Shown here: in pieces, positions 34,728-43,072 of the stretch | Layout: each line of letters begins with the position of its first letter | Position numbering within the stretch: position 1 is the first letter of the stretch | Assembly: GCA_964473155.1 (NCBI GenBank) | Contig: CAYYNT010000021.1 | Span: forward strand, 1 to 61,385 | Origin: JAJFUG01 sp964473155 | Lineage (GTDB): Bacteria; Gemmatimonadota; Glassbacteria; GWA2-58-10 | Direction: 5' to 3' | Length of the DNA: 61,385 nucleotides | Program-made: the position numbers and the translations under genes | Notes under the pieces: model-generated | What the model saw: the letters and a program-made list of their open reading frames with translations, nothing else | Databases searched by the model: none | What the model was told of the DNA's origin: nothing

Positions 34728-35585
34728 ATGCTTGCGAGAAAGATAAAAGGTCTTTTCCGGCTGATCCGTTTCGAACTGCCGTTTTCAGCCGGCGTATGCG
34801 TGGTCATGGGGCAGTTATTGGCGCTGGGTGATTTCGCGCCCGCGTTTCTGACAGTAAGCGGCTTCCTGTCGATCTTTTTTGTTTCCGCTTCGATACTGGT
34901 CTCTAACGATTATTTTGATGTCGAAACCGATAGAATAAACGCGCCGGACCGTCCCATCCCTTCCGGACTCGTCACTCCTTCAGAGGCCCTGCTGCTGGCG
35001 ATCGTTCTCCTGATCCTCGGACTGGTCCTCGGTTATCTGATCAATCCAGTGGCTTTCCTGTGCACCGCCGGATTGACCGTCATCGGTCTTCTCTATAACC
35101 GGAAGTTCAAGAAGAGCGGACTTCCCGGCAACCTGATGGTCAGTTTCTCTGTCGGGATGACATTCATCTACGGCGGAGTTTCGGTTGGCTCTTTTTATAA
35201 CAGGATGGCCTGGTTCTTCGGTGTGATCGCCGCCCTGATAGATCTGGGCGAGGAAATCGCCGCGGATGCCATGGATGCGAAAGGCGATGCTCTGATCAAT
35301 TCAAAATCGCTGGCGATCCGGCATGGAAAAAGGGCTGCCCTCAGAACAAGCGGCGGCATCTTTCTGCTTGCCGTTTTGCTGACAATCGTCCCTTTTATCC
35401 TGGGCTGGTTTTCAGCAATTTACGCCGTACCTGTCTTGATAATGGATGCAGCCATACTTTATCCCCTTTTCAGGCTGCTGAAGTCGGAAGGGGAGGAAGG
35501 CAGGAAGTACATCCGCTGGATTTATCTGGGGGCCACATCCGGACTGCTGGTGTTTATCCTGATGAGATATCATGGAACAGGCTGA
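34728..35585 (+). CDS. UbiA-family prenyltransferase
   Basis: An integral membrane prenyltransferase of 285 residues with about eight hydrophobic helices. The first aspartate-rich motif is NDYFDVETDRINAPDRPIPSG without its last residue or two; the second is DLGEEIAADAMDAKGD. The layout resembles the geranylgeranylglyceryl-phosphate synthase branch of UbiA as much as quinone-pathway enzymes, so the acceptor is open. The frame is open far upstream, but the ATG at 34728 has AAGG 6 nt before it and leads directly into the first helix. No quinone genes are adjacent. Confidence 0.82.
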   Translation: MLARKIKGLFRLIRFELPFSAGVCVVMGQLLALGDFAPAFLTVSGFLSIFFVSASILVSNDYFDVETDRINAPDRPIPSGLVTPSEALLLAIVLLILGLVLGYLINPVAFLCTAGLTVIGLLYNRKFKKSGLPGNLMVSFSVGMTFIYGGVSVGSFYNRMAWFFGVIAALIDLGEEIAADAMDAKGDALINSKSLAIRHGKRAALRTSGGIFLLAVLLTIVPFILGWFSAIYAVPVLIMDAAILYPLFRLLKSEGEEGRKYIRWIYLGATSGLLVFILMRYHGTG

Positions 35586-35679
35586 ACGGTCGCTGAAAAG
35601 AAACAGCCGGGGACAGACACGCTCCGGTCAGTTGAGCAACCGGCTTACCCTCAAACAGACGACGGGGCCCTTTTGACGG

Positions 35680-35708
35680 TTGACCCGGACCGGGGTCGAT
35701 GCTATCAT
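35680..35708 (+). promoter_or_regulatory. Promoter for the Tat-exported isomerase gene
   Basis: TTGACC (35680-35685), a 17-nt spacer and TATCAT (35703-35708), about 65 nt before the start codon. Good match. Confidence 0.55.
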
Positions 35709-35774
35709 TAACCCTGTGCCGCTTTTCAAACCTTAGAACCTGTTTACCTCATACTGTCATATACGGAGAAGCCC

Positions 35775-36659
35775 ATGTCACTCGACCGCCGCAGTTTCCT
35801 GAAGACCGGCGCCGCCGCCGCCTCGCTGGCCGCTCTCGGCTCGCTGTCCAGTCTGGCCGCGCAGGCCGCCGGGGAGAAGAAATTCAAGATTTCATTCGCC
35901 GCCTGGTCGATCAACCGCAGTTTCCGCAAGGACTGGGTCTGCCTTGACCTTCCGCGTATCGTGCGCGAGTGGTTAGACCTGGACGGCCTTGAGTTCGTGA
36001 ACAGCCATTTCGAGCTTCCGACCTACAATTACCTCAAGGACCTGAAAAAGCGGCTCGGCGACTACGGGGTCACCCCGGTGCTGATCATGTGCGATGACGA
36101 CGGGGACTTTTCGAATATCGACCCGAAAGAGCGCAAGCAGGCCGTGATACAGCACCGCAAGTGGATCGACATTGCCCACTTCCTGGGCTGCCACGGCATC
36201 CGCGGCAACGCCCGGACCGAGACTCCGGGAACGAATGACGAGAAAGTCAAACGCGCCGCCGAAAGCTACCATGAGCTGTGCCTGTACGCGGACCAGGCCG
36301 GGATGAACGTGATGGTCGAGAACCACGGCAGCTTCTCCTCCATCCCGGAGTGCATGGTCGCCCTGGTCAAGCAGGTGGACCATCCGCGGTTCGGCCTTCT
36401 CCCGGACTACGGCAACTTCGAGAAGGGGACCGATCCGTACAAGGCGCTGGAGATGGTGATGCCGTACGCCAAGGGGGTGAGCGTCAAATGCCTGGATTTC
36501 AAGGCGGATGGCAGCCACCCGGCCTACGACCTGGACAGGATGGTGAAAATCAGCCTGGACAGCGGCTACCGCGGTTTCTTCGGCATCGAGTACAGCGGCA
36601 AGGCTGACCCGCGCCAGGGAGTGCCGGCCTGCAAGAAACTGTTACAGAAATACCAGTAG
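35775..36659 (+). CDS. Tat-exported sugar phosphate isomerase/epimerase-like protein
   Basis: A 294-residue protein with a twin-arginine signal, LDRRSFLKTGAAAASLAALG, followed by a TIM-barrel of the xylose isomerase-like family. Recognisable segments are GIRGNARTE, MVENHGSFSS, GLLPDYGNF, VSVKCLDF and FFGIEYSGK. Proteins of this type occur in large numbers in Planctomycetes and FCB-related genomes and act on sugars or inositols in the periplasm. The substrate is unknown. It stands alone between a promoter and a terminator. Confidence 0.85.
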   Translation: MSLDRRSFLKTGAAAASLAALGSLSSLAAQAAGEKKFKISFAAWSINRSFRKDWVCLDLPRIVREWLDLDGLEFVNSHFELPTYNYLKDLKKRLGDYGVTPVLIMCDDDGDFSNIDPKERKQAVIQHRKWIDIAHFLGCHGIRGNARTETPGTNDEKVKRAAESYHELCLYADQAGMNVMVENHGSFSSIPECMVALVKQVDHPRFGLLPDYGNFEKGTDPYKALEMVMPYAKGVSVKCLDFKADGSHPAYDLDRMVKISLDSGYRGFFGIEYSGKADPRQGVPACKKLLQKYQ

Positions 36660-36707
36660 TCAATACCAGTTCAGGAAGAATCTTTAAACTATCTTCCAGA
36701 ATTACAC

Positions 36708-36736
36708 AAAAGCGAGCATATAAGGCTCGCTTTTTT
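36708..36736 (+). terminator. Rho-independent terminator after the isomerase gene
   Basis: AAAAGCGAGC (36708-36717) pairs with GCTCGCTTTT (36725-36734) around a 7-nt loop and runs into TTTTTT. A strong, possibly bidirectional structure. Confidence 0.88.
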
Positions 36737-36983
36737 ATTGAGCATTGTTTGAGGATTATTGTCATTATTGCGGTTAAAAAAATGAACAGTACTGCACCGA
36801 CGGTGAATGTAACTGATGCGACAAACGACAATAAAAGCTAAAACAATGACGAGACGCGGAAAAAGTGACAAATAAACTTGACAAATATAGCGGTATGGTT
36901 TAATGGTTTTCTTTTTTCTGAAAGTTATAATGGAGCGATTTTTATAAATTCAGGGTGCAAAGATGTCGCGGAGGGATTATGTA
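36737..36983. other. AT-rich intergenic region
   Basis: Together with the terminator this forms a gene-free stretch of about 320 nt. I see no RNA gene in it. It carries the promoter candidates for the next lipoprotein gene. Confidence 0.6.
36878..36931 (+). promoter_or_regulatory. Promoter region of the 36984 lipoprotein gene
   Basis: A perfect TTGACA lies at 36878-36883, but its -10 at 17 nt is poor (TAATGG). A perfect TATAAT lies at 36926-36931 without a good -35. Either may be used; the second is closer to the start codon. Confidence 0.35.
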
Positions 36984-37907
36984 ATGATTCGAAAAATATT
37001 TTTCATCCTTCTGTTATCTGTTTTTTCTTTCTCCTGCGGTAAAGATCCGGCTTTCGAACCGGAGCTTACCCAAGAACACTGGTGGGATTATTACCTGAAA
37101 GATGATGGCTCGCCGGTAGAGCTTCCCTCAGGTTTCAAGCTTGTTTCTCTTAGTTCGGCGATTAAGCCGGTCACTCCTGTGACCATGAATAATAGTTTCA
37201 TTATCCTCGAATTCGTGATCGACCCGGACTATCGCTCCAATCGGGGCTTCATTCTCCGGGGCAACAACCAGAATGCGGACGAGGAGGACTTGGCCGGCGC
37301 GGTGGAGTTTATCAAGCAGGGAGGGTATCTGCGAGTGGGTGAGGCATTCGATTGGCAGGGCTCCGGAGCCAATGAACATCGGATCAACCGATTCAATCAG
37401 CCACCAATGCGGAGCACGTTCAACGGCGTGGCTTACGACCTGTTGATCACTCTCCTGTCCGAACCGTATATCATGCATCCCACGGACACCACCCGCATCT
37501 GGAGCGGCAAGCCAACCTATGTTTCGGATGGGACGCGGGAATTTCAGGAGACTAACCGTTTTGGGATTGAGTATCTGGGGCGGGTGGAACTTGTCGCTGA
37601 CGGCAGCCGGAAAGTATTCGAATTCCAGGACGTGATCCGGGCCACCGGCCGGGCGGATCAGGGAGGCGGTCATATTGAGGCTTACCTGGCCCCGGATGCC
37701 GGGATATTCTATTATCACCTGGTGACTGCTTTCGGTCAGGAGGGCGCTGGAGCTTTGATTGGGTATAACTGCGAAAACCAGGACCTTAACGGGGCTACAG
37801 TGCAAGATTATTTCCCCACTGCTCCAGGCAATCACTGGATTTACGAATTTGCAGCAGATGAAAGAGTGGCGCAGTTCAGGTTTAAACTTAACGTGTTGGA
37901 GGAATAA
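36984..37907 (+). CDS. Lipoprotein of unknown function
   Basis: About 307 residues with a type II signal peptide, MIRKIFFILLLSVFSFSC, and a lipobox ending in Cys18. The mature protein is acidic and aromatic-rich with no repeat or family I recognise. It ends with a segment (DYFPTAPGNHWIYEF) resembling a motif repeated in secreted FCB-type proteins. The ATG at 36984 has GGAGGG 8 nt upstream; an in-frame ATG at 36963 would push the signal peptide inward. It converges on the GGDEF/EAL gene. Confidence 0.65.
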   Translation: MIRKIFFILLLSVFSFSCGKDPAFEPELTQEHWWDYYLKDDGSPVELPSGFKLVSLSSAIKPVTPVTMNNSFIILEFVIDPDYRSNRGFILRGNNQNADEEDLAGAVEFIKQGGYLRVGEAFDWQGSGANEHRINRFNQPPMRSTFNGVAYDLLITLLSEPYIMHPTDTTRIWSGKPTYVSDGTREFQETNRFGIEYLGRVELVADGSRKVFEFQDVIRATGRADQGGGHIEAYLAPDAGIFYYHLVTAFGQEGAGALIGYNCENQDLNGATVQDYFPTAPGNHWIYEFAADERVAQFRFKLNVLEE

Positions 37908-37908
37908 T

Positions 37909-37931
37909 AAAAAACGGTTCTGCCCAACCGT
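37909..37931 (-). terminator. Terminator for the PAS/GGDEF/EAL gene
   Basis: Read on the minus strand, ACGGTT and AACCGT (37931-37926 and 37919-37914) form a 6-bp stem with a 6-nt loop and run directly into TTTTTTATTATT. It lies 30 nt past the gene's stop and abuts the end of the convergent lipoprotein gene. Confidence 0.65.
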
Positions 37932-37960
37932 AGGGTGGTAGGCAGGGAAGTCTCTCAGCG

Positions 37961-40867
37961 TTAGGTTTTTCTCAGGAACGTGAGGAACTCCTCGGGCGGC
38001 ATGGGGCGGCCGAACAGGTAGCCCTGCACCTCATCGCAACCGCAGGCGATCAGGAAATCCAGTTGCCCGCGGGTCTCTACTCCCTCGGCTGTCACATTCA
38101 GGCGCAGTCCCCTGGCCATGTTGATGATCGTCTTCACTATACAGGCGTCGTCCGGGTCGCTCTCCAGGTCCATGACAAAGGAGCGATCCACCTTGAGCTC
38201 GTGTATCGGCAGACGTTTCAGGTAGTTGAGCGAGGAATGCCCCGTGCCGAAATCATCGACCGCGATGCTGGCCCCCAACTCGGTCAGTCCGTGCAGGATG
38301 TTCGTGGTGCGGACAATATCCTCCATCATCGTGCTCTCGGTGATCTCCACAATCAGGCGTGAGGCCGGGAAGCCGCTGCGCTCCAGAATGCCGCGGATCG
38401 ATTCCAGCAGGTTTTTCTGGCTGAACTGGCGCGGAGAGAGGTTCACTCCCAGCCTGAGCCTTTCGCAGGACGGTCCCTGCAGCCTGGTCGCTGCCCGGCA
38501 GGCCAGCTCGATGATCCGTTCGCCCAGAGGCAATATCAGCCCCGTGTCCTCTGCCAGGGGGATGAACTCGCCGGGGTTTACGGTTTCCCCGTCCGGCCTG
38601 ACCCAGCGGGCCAGGGCTTCCATGCCCGACACCTCGCCGCTGGCCGCAGTCAGCCTGGGCTGGAAAAACACCTTTATCTCGTCATTCTCCAGCGCCTTGC
38701 GCAGGCTCACTTCCCTCGAAAGCCTCTGAACCGCCTTTTCGTTCATTTCGTTGGTGAACAGGCGGAAGCTGTTTTTCCCCTGCTTCTTGGCCTGGTACAT
38801 CGCTATGTCGGCGCAACGGATCAGGTCATCCGGTTCGGAACTGTCATCCGGGTAAAAGGCCAGGCCGATGCTCGTAGTCACCAGCAGTTCATGCTCCCGG
38901 ATGCGGAAAGGCTTCTGGAACTCTTCCAGTATCCTGTCCACCGCCAGCAGAGCGAAACGGTCATCGGCAATGTCGGTCATGACCAGCAGGAACTCGTCTC
39001 CGCTGAGACGGGAAACCGTGTCCTCGCGCCTGGTGTACTGGCGAAGGCGGTCGGCGACGGCCTGCAGGAGCTGATCGCCTGCCTGATGACCCAGGCTGTC
39101 ATTGATATGCTTGAAATTGTCCAGGTCGATAAAAATCACCGCCAGTTTCATATTGTTCCGCGAGGCGTGGGAAAGGGCCACGGTCAGGCGGTCTTTCAGC
39201 AGCGTGCGGTTCGGCAGACCGGTCAGGGCGTCGTAGTAGGCCTGGATGCGTATCTGCTCTTCCTTATGCTTCACCTCGGTGATATCGTGGAACACCGCCA
39301 CGTACTGCACGGGCTGGTCCTGACGGTCGCGCACCGCGCTGATGCTGAGCCATTCGGGATAGGCCTCGCCGCTCTTGCGGCGGTTCCATATCTCTCCGCT
39401 CCAGTAGCCTGTCCGGATCAGATTGTCCCACATGATCCTGAAAAACTCGGCGTCGTGACGGTCGGAGCGCAGCAGGCTCGGGTTCTTTCCGAGGACTTCC
39501 GCGGACGAATAGCCGGTGATGGTCTGGAACGAGGAGTTGATCGCCAGTATCCTGGCCTCGCTGTCCGTGATCATGATTCCTTCCAGCGTGTTCTCGAACA
39601 CTTTTTCCAACAGCTTGAGCTTCTGCTCGTAAACCACCCGCTCGGTGATGTCCTGAGCGAAGAATGCCACCATCGACACCGCGCCATTCTCGTTCAGAAT
39701 GGGAGAGTAGAATGTGTCGAAATGCAGCCCCTGACGCTCATCCTGCACCCTGATGCTTTCCCGGCGGCTTATTACGCTGTTCAGAATCCTGTTGCGGAAG
39801 TCGAATACGGAGGGGGGAAAAACCTCCGACATATGCCGGCCTATTATCTCCTCCGGCTTTCGGGACAGACGGCTGGCCCCGATGCTGTTCACCGCCAGGA
39901 ACACGCCCCGCGTATTGAGCAGGAATGCCGAATCCGTGGTGGCGTCGAGCATCGTGCGGGCCAGGTTCTCGCTGTCGCGCAGTTTCTGTTCTACCAGCAT
40001 GCGGTCGCTGATATCCCGCGAAATGGCGATTATTTCCGATATCCGGCCGGTTTCCGCGTTCCGTATCGTCCTGTTTGTCGTTTCCAGCCAGATATAGCTG
40101 CCATCTTTTCGCCGCATCCTGTAGCGGATAGTGTAAGATTCAGATTTTTTTAGTACTTCCGCGTGCCTGCCGATTATGGTGGAAAGATCGTCGGGATGGT
40201 AATAATTATAAACCTGGGAGCCGATAAGCTCGGTGGAACTGTAGCCGAGCAGATTTTCACATGACGGAGATACGTAAAGGAATACTCCGTCACTGGTATG
40301 ACGCGAGATAAGGTCGGTGGCGTTATCGGCCAGAAGGCGGTAGAGGCTTTCGCTTTCCTCAATTTCTTTTAACGCTTTCCTGCGTTCGGTTATGTCACGC
40401 TGAATCCCGAAATGGCCGGCAATCCGCCCCTCATCGTCGTAAATGCAGATATAATCGCCCTCGACCCAGATTTCCCGGCCCGTCAGCTTGACCCCGTTAC
40501 TGTCTATCCTGATCCTGCCCTTGTCGAACAACTCTCTGACGAGTTTTTTGCCGTATATCAGGTCATTTTTGAAATAATCCTGCAAACGCAGTCCAATGAA
40601 CTGCTCCTCCGTCATTTCGATCTGTTTAAGCAGAACCTCATTTACCTTTACCATCCGCTGATGCTCGAACACGTATTCCAGGACGCTGTCCTTGTCCACT
40701 GTTTCATCCCAGCGTACTGGACGGTCGATCAGCATGATAAAGATCCCGTCCAGGGACTGCGTGAAAAACAGTTCCAGCAGCTTTCCGTTGTATAGAACGG
40801 ATTGAACTTCTGGAACAGCTTTCCTGAGTCGTCTCCGGTCAGGGTTGGGCGGAGAGGGTATTGTCAT
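37961..40867 (-). CDS. Multi-PAS GGDEF-EAL cyclic-di-GMP protein
   Basis: A soluble 968-residue signalling protein. About four PAS domains fill residues 30-545, including LLADNATDLISRHTSDGVF, FENTLEGIMITDSEARI and two others. A GGDEF domain follows (about 550-710) with RLSGDEF at the active site and an RRED five residues upstream, which matches the RxxD inhibitory site. The EAL domain (about 720-968) keeps GMEALARW, VEITEST, DDFGTGHSSL and ELKVDRSF, so phosphodiesterase activity is likely. SGDEF variants are often still active cyclases, so the net direction cannot be called. It probably tunes the motility-to-attachment switch; a flagellar cluster lies 6 kb away. Confidence 0.93.
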   Translation of the reverse strand: MTIPSPPNPDRRRLRKAVPEVQSVLYNGKLLELFFTQSLDGIFIMLIDRPVRWDETVDKDSVLEYVFEHQRMVKVNEVLLKQIEMTEEQFIGLRLQDYFKNDLIYGKKLVRELFDKGRIRIDSNGVKLTGREIWVEGDYICIYDDEGRIAGHFGIQRDITERRKALKEIEESESLYRLLADNATDLISRHTSDGVFLYVSPSCENLLGYSSTELIGSQVYNYYHPDDLSTIIGRHAEVLKKSESYTIRYRMRRKDGSYIWLETTNRTIRNAETGRISEIIAISRDISDRMLVEQKLRDSENLARTMLDATTDSAFLLNTRGVFLAVNSIGASRLSRKPEEIIGRHMSEVFPPSVFDFRNRILNSVISRRESIRVQDERQGLHFDTFYSPILNENGAVSMVAFFAQDITERVVYEQKLKLLEKVFENTLEGIMITDSEARILAINSSFQTITGYSSAEVLGKNPSLLRSDRHDAEFFRIMWDNLIRTGYWSGEIWNRRKSGEAYPEWLSISAVRDRQDQPVQYVAVFHDITEVKHKEEQIRIQAYYDALTGLPNRTLLKDRLTVALSHASRNNMKLAVIFIDLDNFKHINDSLGHQAGDQLLQAVADRLRQYTRREDTVSRLSGDEFLLVMTDIADDRFALLAVDRILEEFQKPFRIREHELLVTTSIGLAFYPDDSSEPDDLIRCADIAMYQAKKQGKNSFRLFTNEMNEKAVQRLSREVSLRKALENDEIKVFFQPRLTAASGEVSGMEALARWVRPDGETVNPGEFIPLAEDTGLILPLGERIIELACRAATRLQGPSCERLRLGVNLSPRQFSQKNLLESIRGILERSGFPASRLIVEITESTMMEDIVRTTNILHGLTELGASIAVDDFGTGHSSLNYLKRLPIHELKVDRSFVMDLESDPDDACIVKTIINMARGLRLNVTAEGVETRGQLDFLIACGCDEVQGYLFGRPMPPEEFLTFLRKT

Positions 40868-41164
40868 TCGCTGTTCTCTTGTTTATCAGACTTCTGCAGA
40901 ATGTCGTGAAAATTCAGTCAGGGATGCGGTTGTCTTTTGTATAGATATTATAGCTGACATCCAGTTATTTGCAAGAAAGGTTTTCAATACTTACGGGAGA
41001 AATGCGATTAAGATCTGATTGCAGGTGGATATAGTTCGCCAGACAGAGAATGATAGTTCGCTGCGGTATGGATATTAAGGCAAAGCCGGAATCCGGATCC
41101 AGCCAATCGGCGCAACTCGGACCAGACTGAAAAACATGCAGGAACCACAGCCGTTTCTACTCGG
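40868..41164. other. Intergenic region upstream of the GGDEF/EAL gene
   Basis: 297 nt with no supported gene. It holds the minus-strand promoter at 40947-40974; small open frames here look random. Confidence 0.6.
40947..40974 (-). promoter_or_regulatory. Promoter for the PAS/GGDEF/EAL gene
   Basis: On the minus strand TTGCAA (40974-40969), a 16-nt spacer and a perfect TATAAT (40952-40947), giving a leader of about 70 nt. Confidence 0.55.
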
Positions 41165-42199
41165 TCACTTATCAGCCAGACGCAAGAAATAATAGCTGTC
41201 ATCCGCGCTTATCAATTCCGAAATATCGCCGGGTTCAAGCTTCTCAATTATCCTGGCGATATTGGGCAGCAGCAGATTTTTTCGCACTTCGTAGGGCTTT
41301 GAATAGCTTACCGCCGCGTCAGCCGTTGAGGCCAGCTCTCCCGCGATAATTTCGAGCTTCTTCCCGGCCAGGGCCATGGATCGCGCCTGTTCGGCAACCT
41401 GGCGCGCCCGCGTCCGGTCTGATTCGTTGAGCGGCACTTTGAATTCGATCATCCGGAGAAACAAGTTCTGATCTTTCTTCTTGACTGTCCGGATAACATG
41501 CCAGCCGAATCTGCTTTTAACCGGTTCGTGTATAGCCCCCTCCTCCTGGCCAAAAGCCACATCCTCATACTCCCGCACAAACTGATTGCGCTTGCTCCAG
41601 CCGAGATCACCCCCGTTCTGGGCTGAACCGGGATCCTGGGAATTTTCTTTCGCCAGGTCATGGAAGCTTTCGCCATTTTTCACCCTGCGGTACATTTCCC
41701 AGGCTTTTCCCTCGGCTTCTTTCCAGGCTTTATCCTTTCCAATCCAGGCGCGCGTGGTATCGGGCATGATCAGGATATGGCTGCTGCGGACAGAGAGAAA
41801 CTGACTCGAATCCCGGGCGACAATAAAAACAGAAGGTATGGTCTGGACGAGGATTAACTGACCGTCTTTCATCGCGGCGACGCTGTCGTCAAAACCGGCG
41901 GGCATCCAGCCGGGCACCAGGGTAAGAGCGCCGCCGCGCGAGGCGCTCGAATGCTCGCTGTATTGCGAGGCCATGGCCGCGAAATCGGCGCCCTGACGGA
42001 TGGAATCCAGAACCGCGGCGGCGCGCGCAAGGGTTTTCTGCGCCTCCTGAGCTGAAGGCAATGGCTTGATCGTGATCTGTTCTATCCTGATATTTTCCAG
42101 ATTAGGATTCTGATTCTTGCCGCCACAGGAAGCGAAAAGAAGCGTAATCAACGGAGCTGCCACGAGCAGCCGGGTAATTGCCGTCAGGTCGTTTCGCAC
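41165..42199 (-). CDS. Parvulin-type peptidyl-prolyl isomerase lipoprotein
   Basis: A 344-residue exported foldase. The signal peptide ends in the lipobox LLFASC. Residues about 40-135 are a degenerate parvulin-like unit (FAAMASQYSEHSSASRGGAL), and residues about 140-245 are a good PpiC domain: SHILIMPDTT, FHDLAKENSQDPGSAQNGGDLGW without its last residues, and SRFGWHVIR. A helical tail of about 90 residues follows. It resembles PrsA/SurA-type periplasmic chaperones. The start is GTG 42199. It lies 23 nt downstream of a clpP-like gene in the same orientation and is probably cotranscribed with it. Confidence 0.85.
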   Translation of the reverse strand: MRNDLTAITRLLVAAPLITLLFASCGGKNQNPNLENIRIEQITIKPLPSAQEAQKTLARAAAVLDSIRQGADFAAMASQYSEHSSASRGGALTLVPGWMPAGFDDSVAAMKDGQLILVQTIPSVFIVARDSSQFLSVRSSHILIMPDTTRAWIGKDKAWKEAEGKAWEMYRRVKNGESFHDLAKENSQDPGSAQNGGDLGWSKRNQFVREYEDVAFGQEEGAIHEPVKSRFGWHVIRTVKKKDQNLFLRMIEFKVPLNESDRTRARQVAEQARSMALAGKKLEIIAGELASTADAAVSYSKPYEVRKNLLLPNIARIIEKLEPGDISELISADDSYYFLRLADK

Positions 42200-42222
42200 T
42201 GTCTGAGCTACCTCGTTATTGG

Positions 42223-42825
42223 TCAGTTGCCACTTTTCGTATCCAGACTATGGCTCTGGATCACCCTGTCCACCAGACCATATTCAATGGCCTCGGTGGC
42301 GTTCAGGTAATAAACTCGCTCGGTTTCTTTCTCTATTTTTTTGACCGCCCGGCCTGTATGCATCGCAAGCAGTGAATTGAAAGCCTCGCGTTGCCTTTCC
42401 ACCTCGCGCGCGGCTATCTGCACGTCGATCGCCGGTCCCTCGGCCGCTCCGTAAACCTGATGCAGTACGAACCGGGTGCTGGGCAGACACATGCGTTTAC
42501 CGGGGGCGCCGGCCGACATCAGCAAAGCGGCGCTGGCGCCTGCCATGCCGGTGCAGATAGTCGAGATATCGGGTTTGACAAACTGCATCGTATCATAGAC
42601 CGCCAGTGCGCTGGTGACCGATCCGCCGGGAGAATTGATGTACAGGTTAATATCTTTGGCCGGATCCTCGGCCTCGAGAAACAGAATCTGGGCCACTATC
42701 AGGTTGGCCAGGCTATCGTCAATCTGGCTGGACAGCAGTATGATCCTGTCTCGCAGCAGACGGGAGAAAATATCGAACGCTCTTTCTCCCTGCGGTGTTT
42801 TCTCGAATACCTGCGGAATTATCAT
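42223..42825 (-). CDS. ClpP-like protein with two catalytic-triad residues replaced
   Basis: A 200-residue ClpP-family protein, colinear with E. coli ClpP and without gaps through the active-site region. INSPGGSVTSALAVYDTM, GAPGKRMCLPSTRFVLHQ and the EAIEYGLVD segment are typical. In the nucleophile segment CTGMAGASAALLMSAG the catalytic Ser position is Ala97, with a serine one residue later. His122 is kept. The catalytic Asp position is Val171 (TERVYYL instead of TERDRFL). It may be a ClpR-like non-proteolytic subunit that needs an active partner encoded elsewhere. The ATG at 42825 has GGGGAG 6 nt upstream; TTG 42828 is less likely. It is cotranscribed with a parvulin lipoprotein gene. Confidence 0.85.
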   Translation of the reverse strand: MIIPQVFEKTPQGERAFDIFSRLLRDRIILLSSQIDDSLANLIVAQILFLEAEDPAKDINLYINSPGGSVTSALAVYDTMQFVKPDISTICTGMAGASAALLMSAGAPGKRMCLPSTRFVLHQVYGAAEGPAIDVQIAAREVERQREAFNSLLAMHTGRAVKKIEKETERVYYLNATEAIEYGLVDRVIQSHSLDTKSGN

Positions 42826-42906
42826 CAAAGTCTCCCCTCAGACTATATCCTGACAGATTTTTTCTCACCGCAGAAATACTCTCTCCCATTGCGGCGGATA
42901 AATGAA

Positions 42907-42936
42907 AATTTAAACCGCCGGACGGCGCAAAGTCAA
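42907..42936 (-). promoter_or_regulatory. Candidate promoter for the clpP-like operon
   Basis: On the minus strand TTGACT (42936-42931), an 18-nt spacer and TAAATT (42912-42907), about 80 nt before the start codon. Confidence 0.42.
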
Positions 42937-42972
42937 TCCTTTTGGACAAAGGCGGGGCGCGAAAGATTTATT

Positions 42973-43000
42973 TTGATATTGCCGCTCTGAAATATATATT
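42973..43000 (+). promoter_or_regulatory. Promoter for the bioB-bioA operon
   Basis: TTGATA (42973-42978), a 16-nt spacer and TATATT (42995-43000). Transcription would start near 43007, just before the inverted repeat at 43011. Confidence 0.48.
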
Positions 43001-43010
43001 TCCCAGTAAG

Positions 43011-43038
43011 TCCGGAGGGCTGGGCCATGCTCTCCGGA
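43011..43038 (+). promoter_or_regulatory. Inverted repeat in the bioB leader
   Basis: TCCGGAG (43011-43017) and CTCCGGA (43032-43038) are perfect inverted arms separated by 14 nt, at the predicted transcription start. It has no T-run, so it is not a terminator. The spacing resembles biotin-repressor operators, but the arm sequence does not match the known BirA box. It could also be an RNA hairpin. Confidence 0.35.
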
Positions 43039-43072
43039 CAATGTTTAAATGAAGTCTGGAACGAGGAACATG

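Noticed and set aside
33461..34807. 448-codon minus-strand open frame opposite uvrB
   Set aside because: uvrB is certain; the antisense frame is His/Gly/Leu-rich and featureless.
36660..36983. Possible RNA gene in the AT-rich spacer
   Set aside because: Apart from the terminator and promoter-like boxes I found no tRNA T-loop, no conserved RNA motif and no stable long fold by eye.
41008..41202. 64-codon minus-strand frame between the parvulin and GGDEF/EAL genes
   Set aside because: It overlaps the end of the parvulin gene, lacks a ribosome site and has no recognisable composition or motif.
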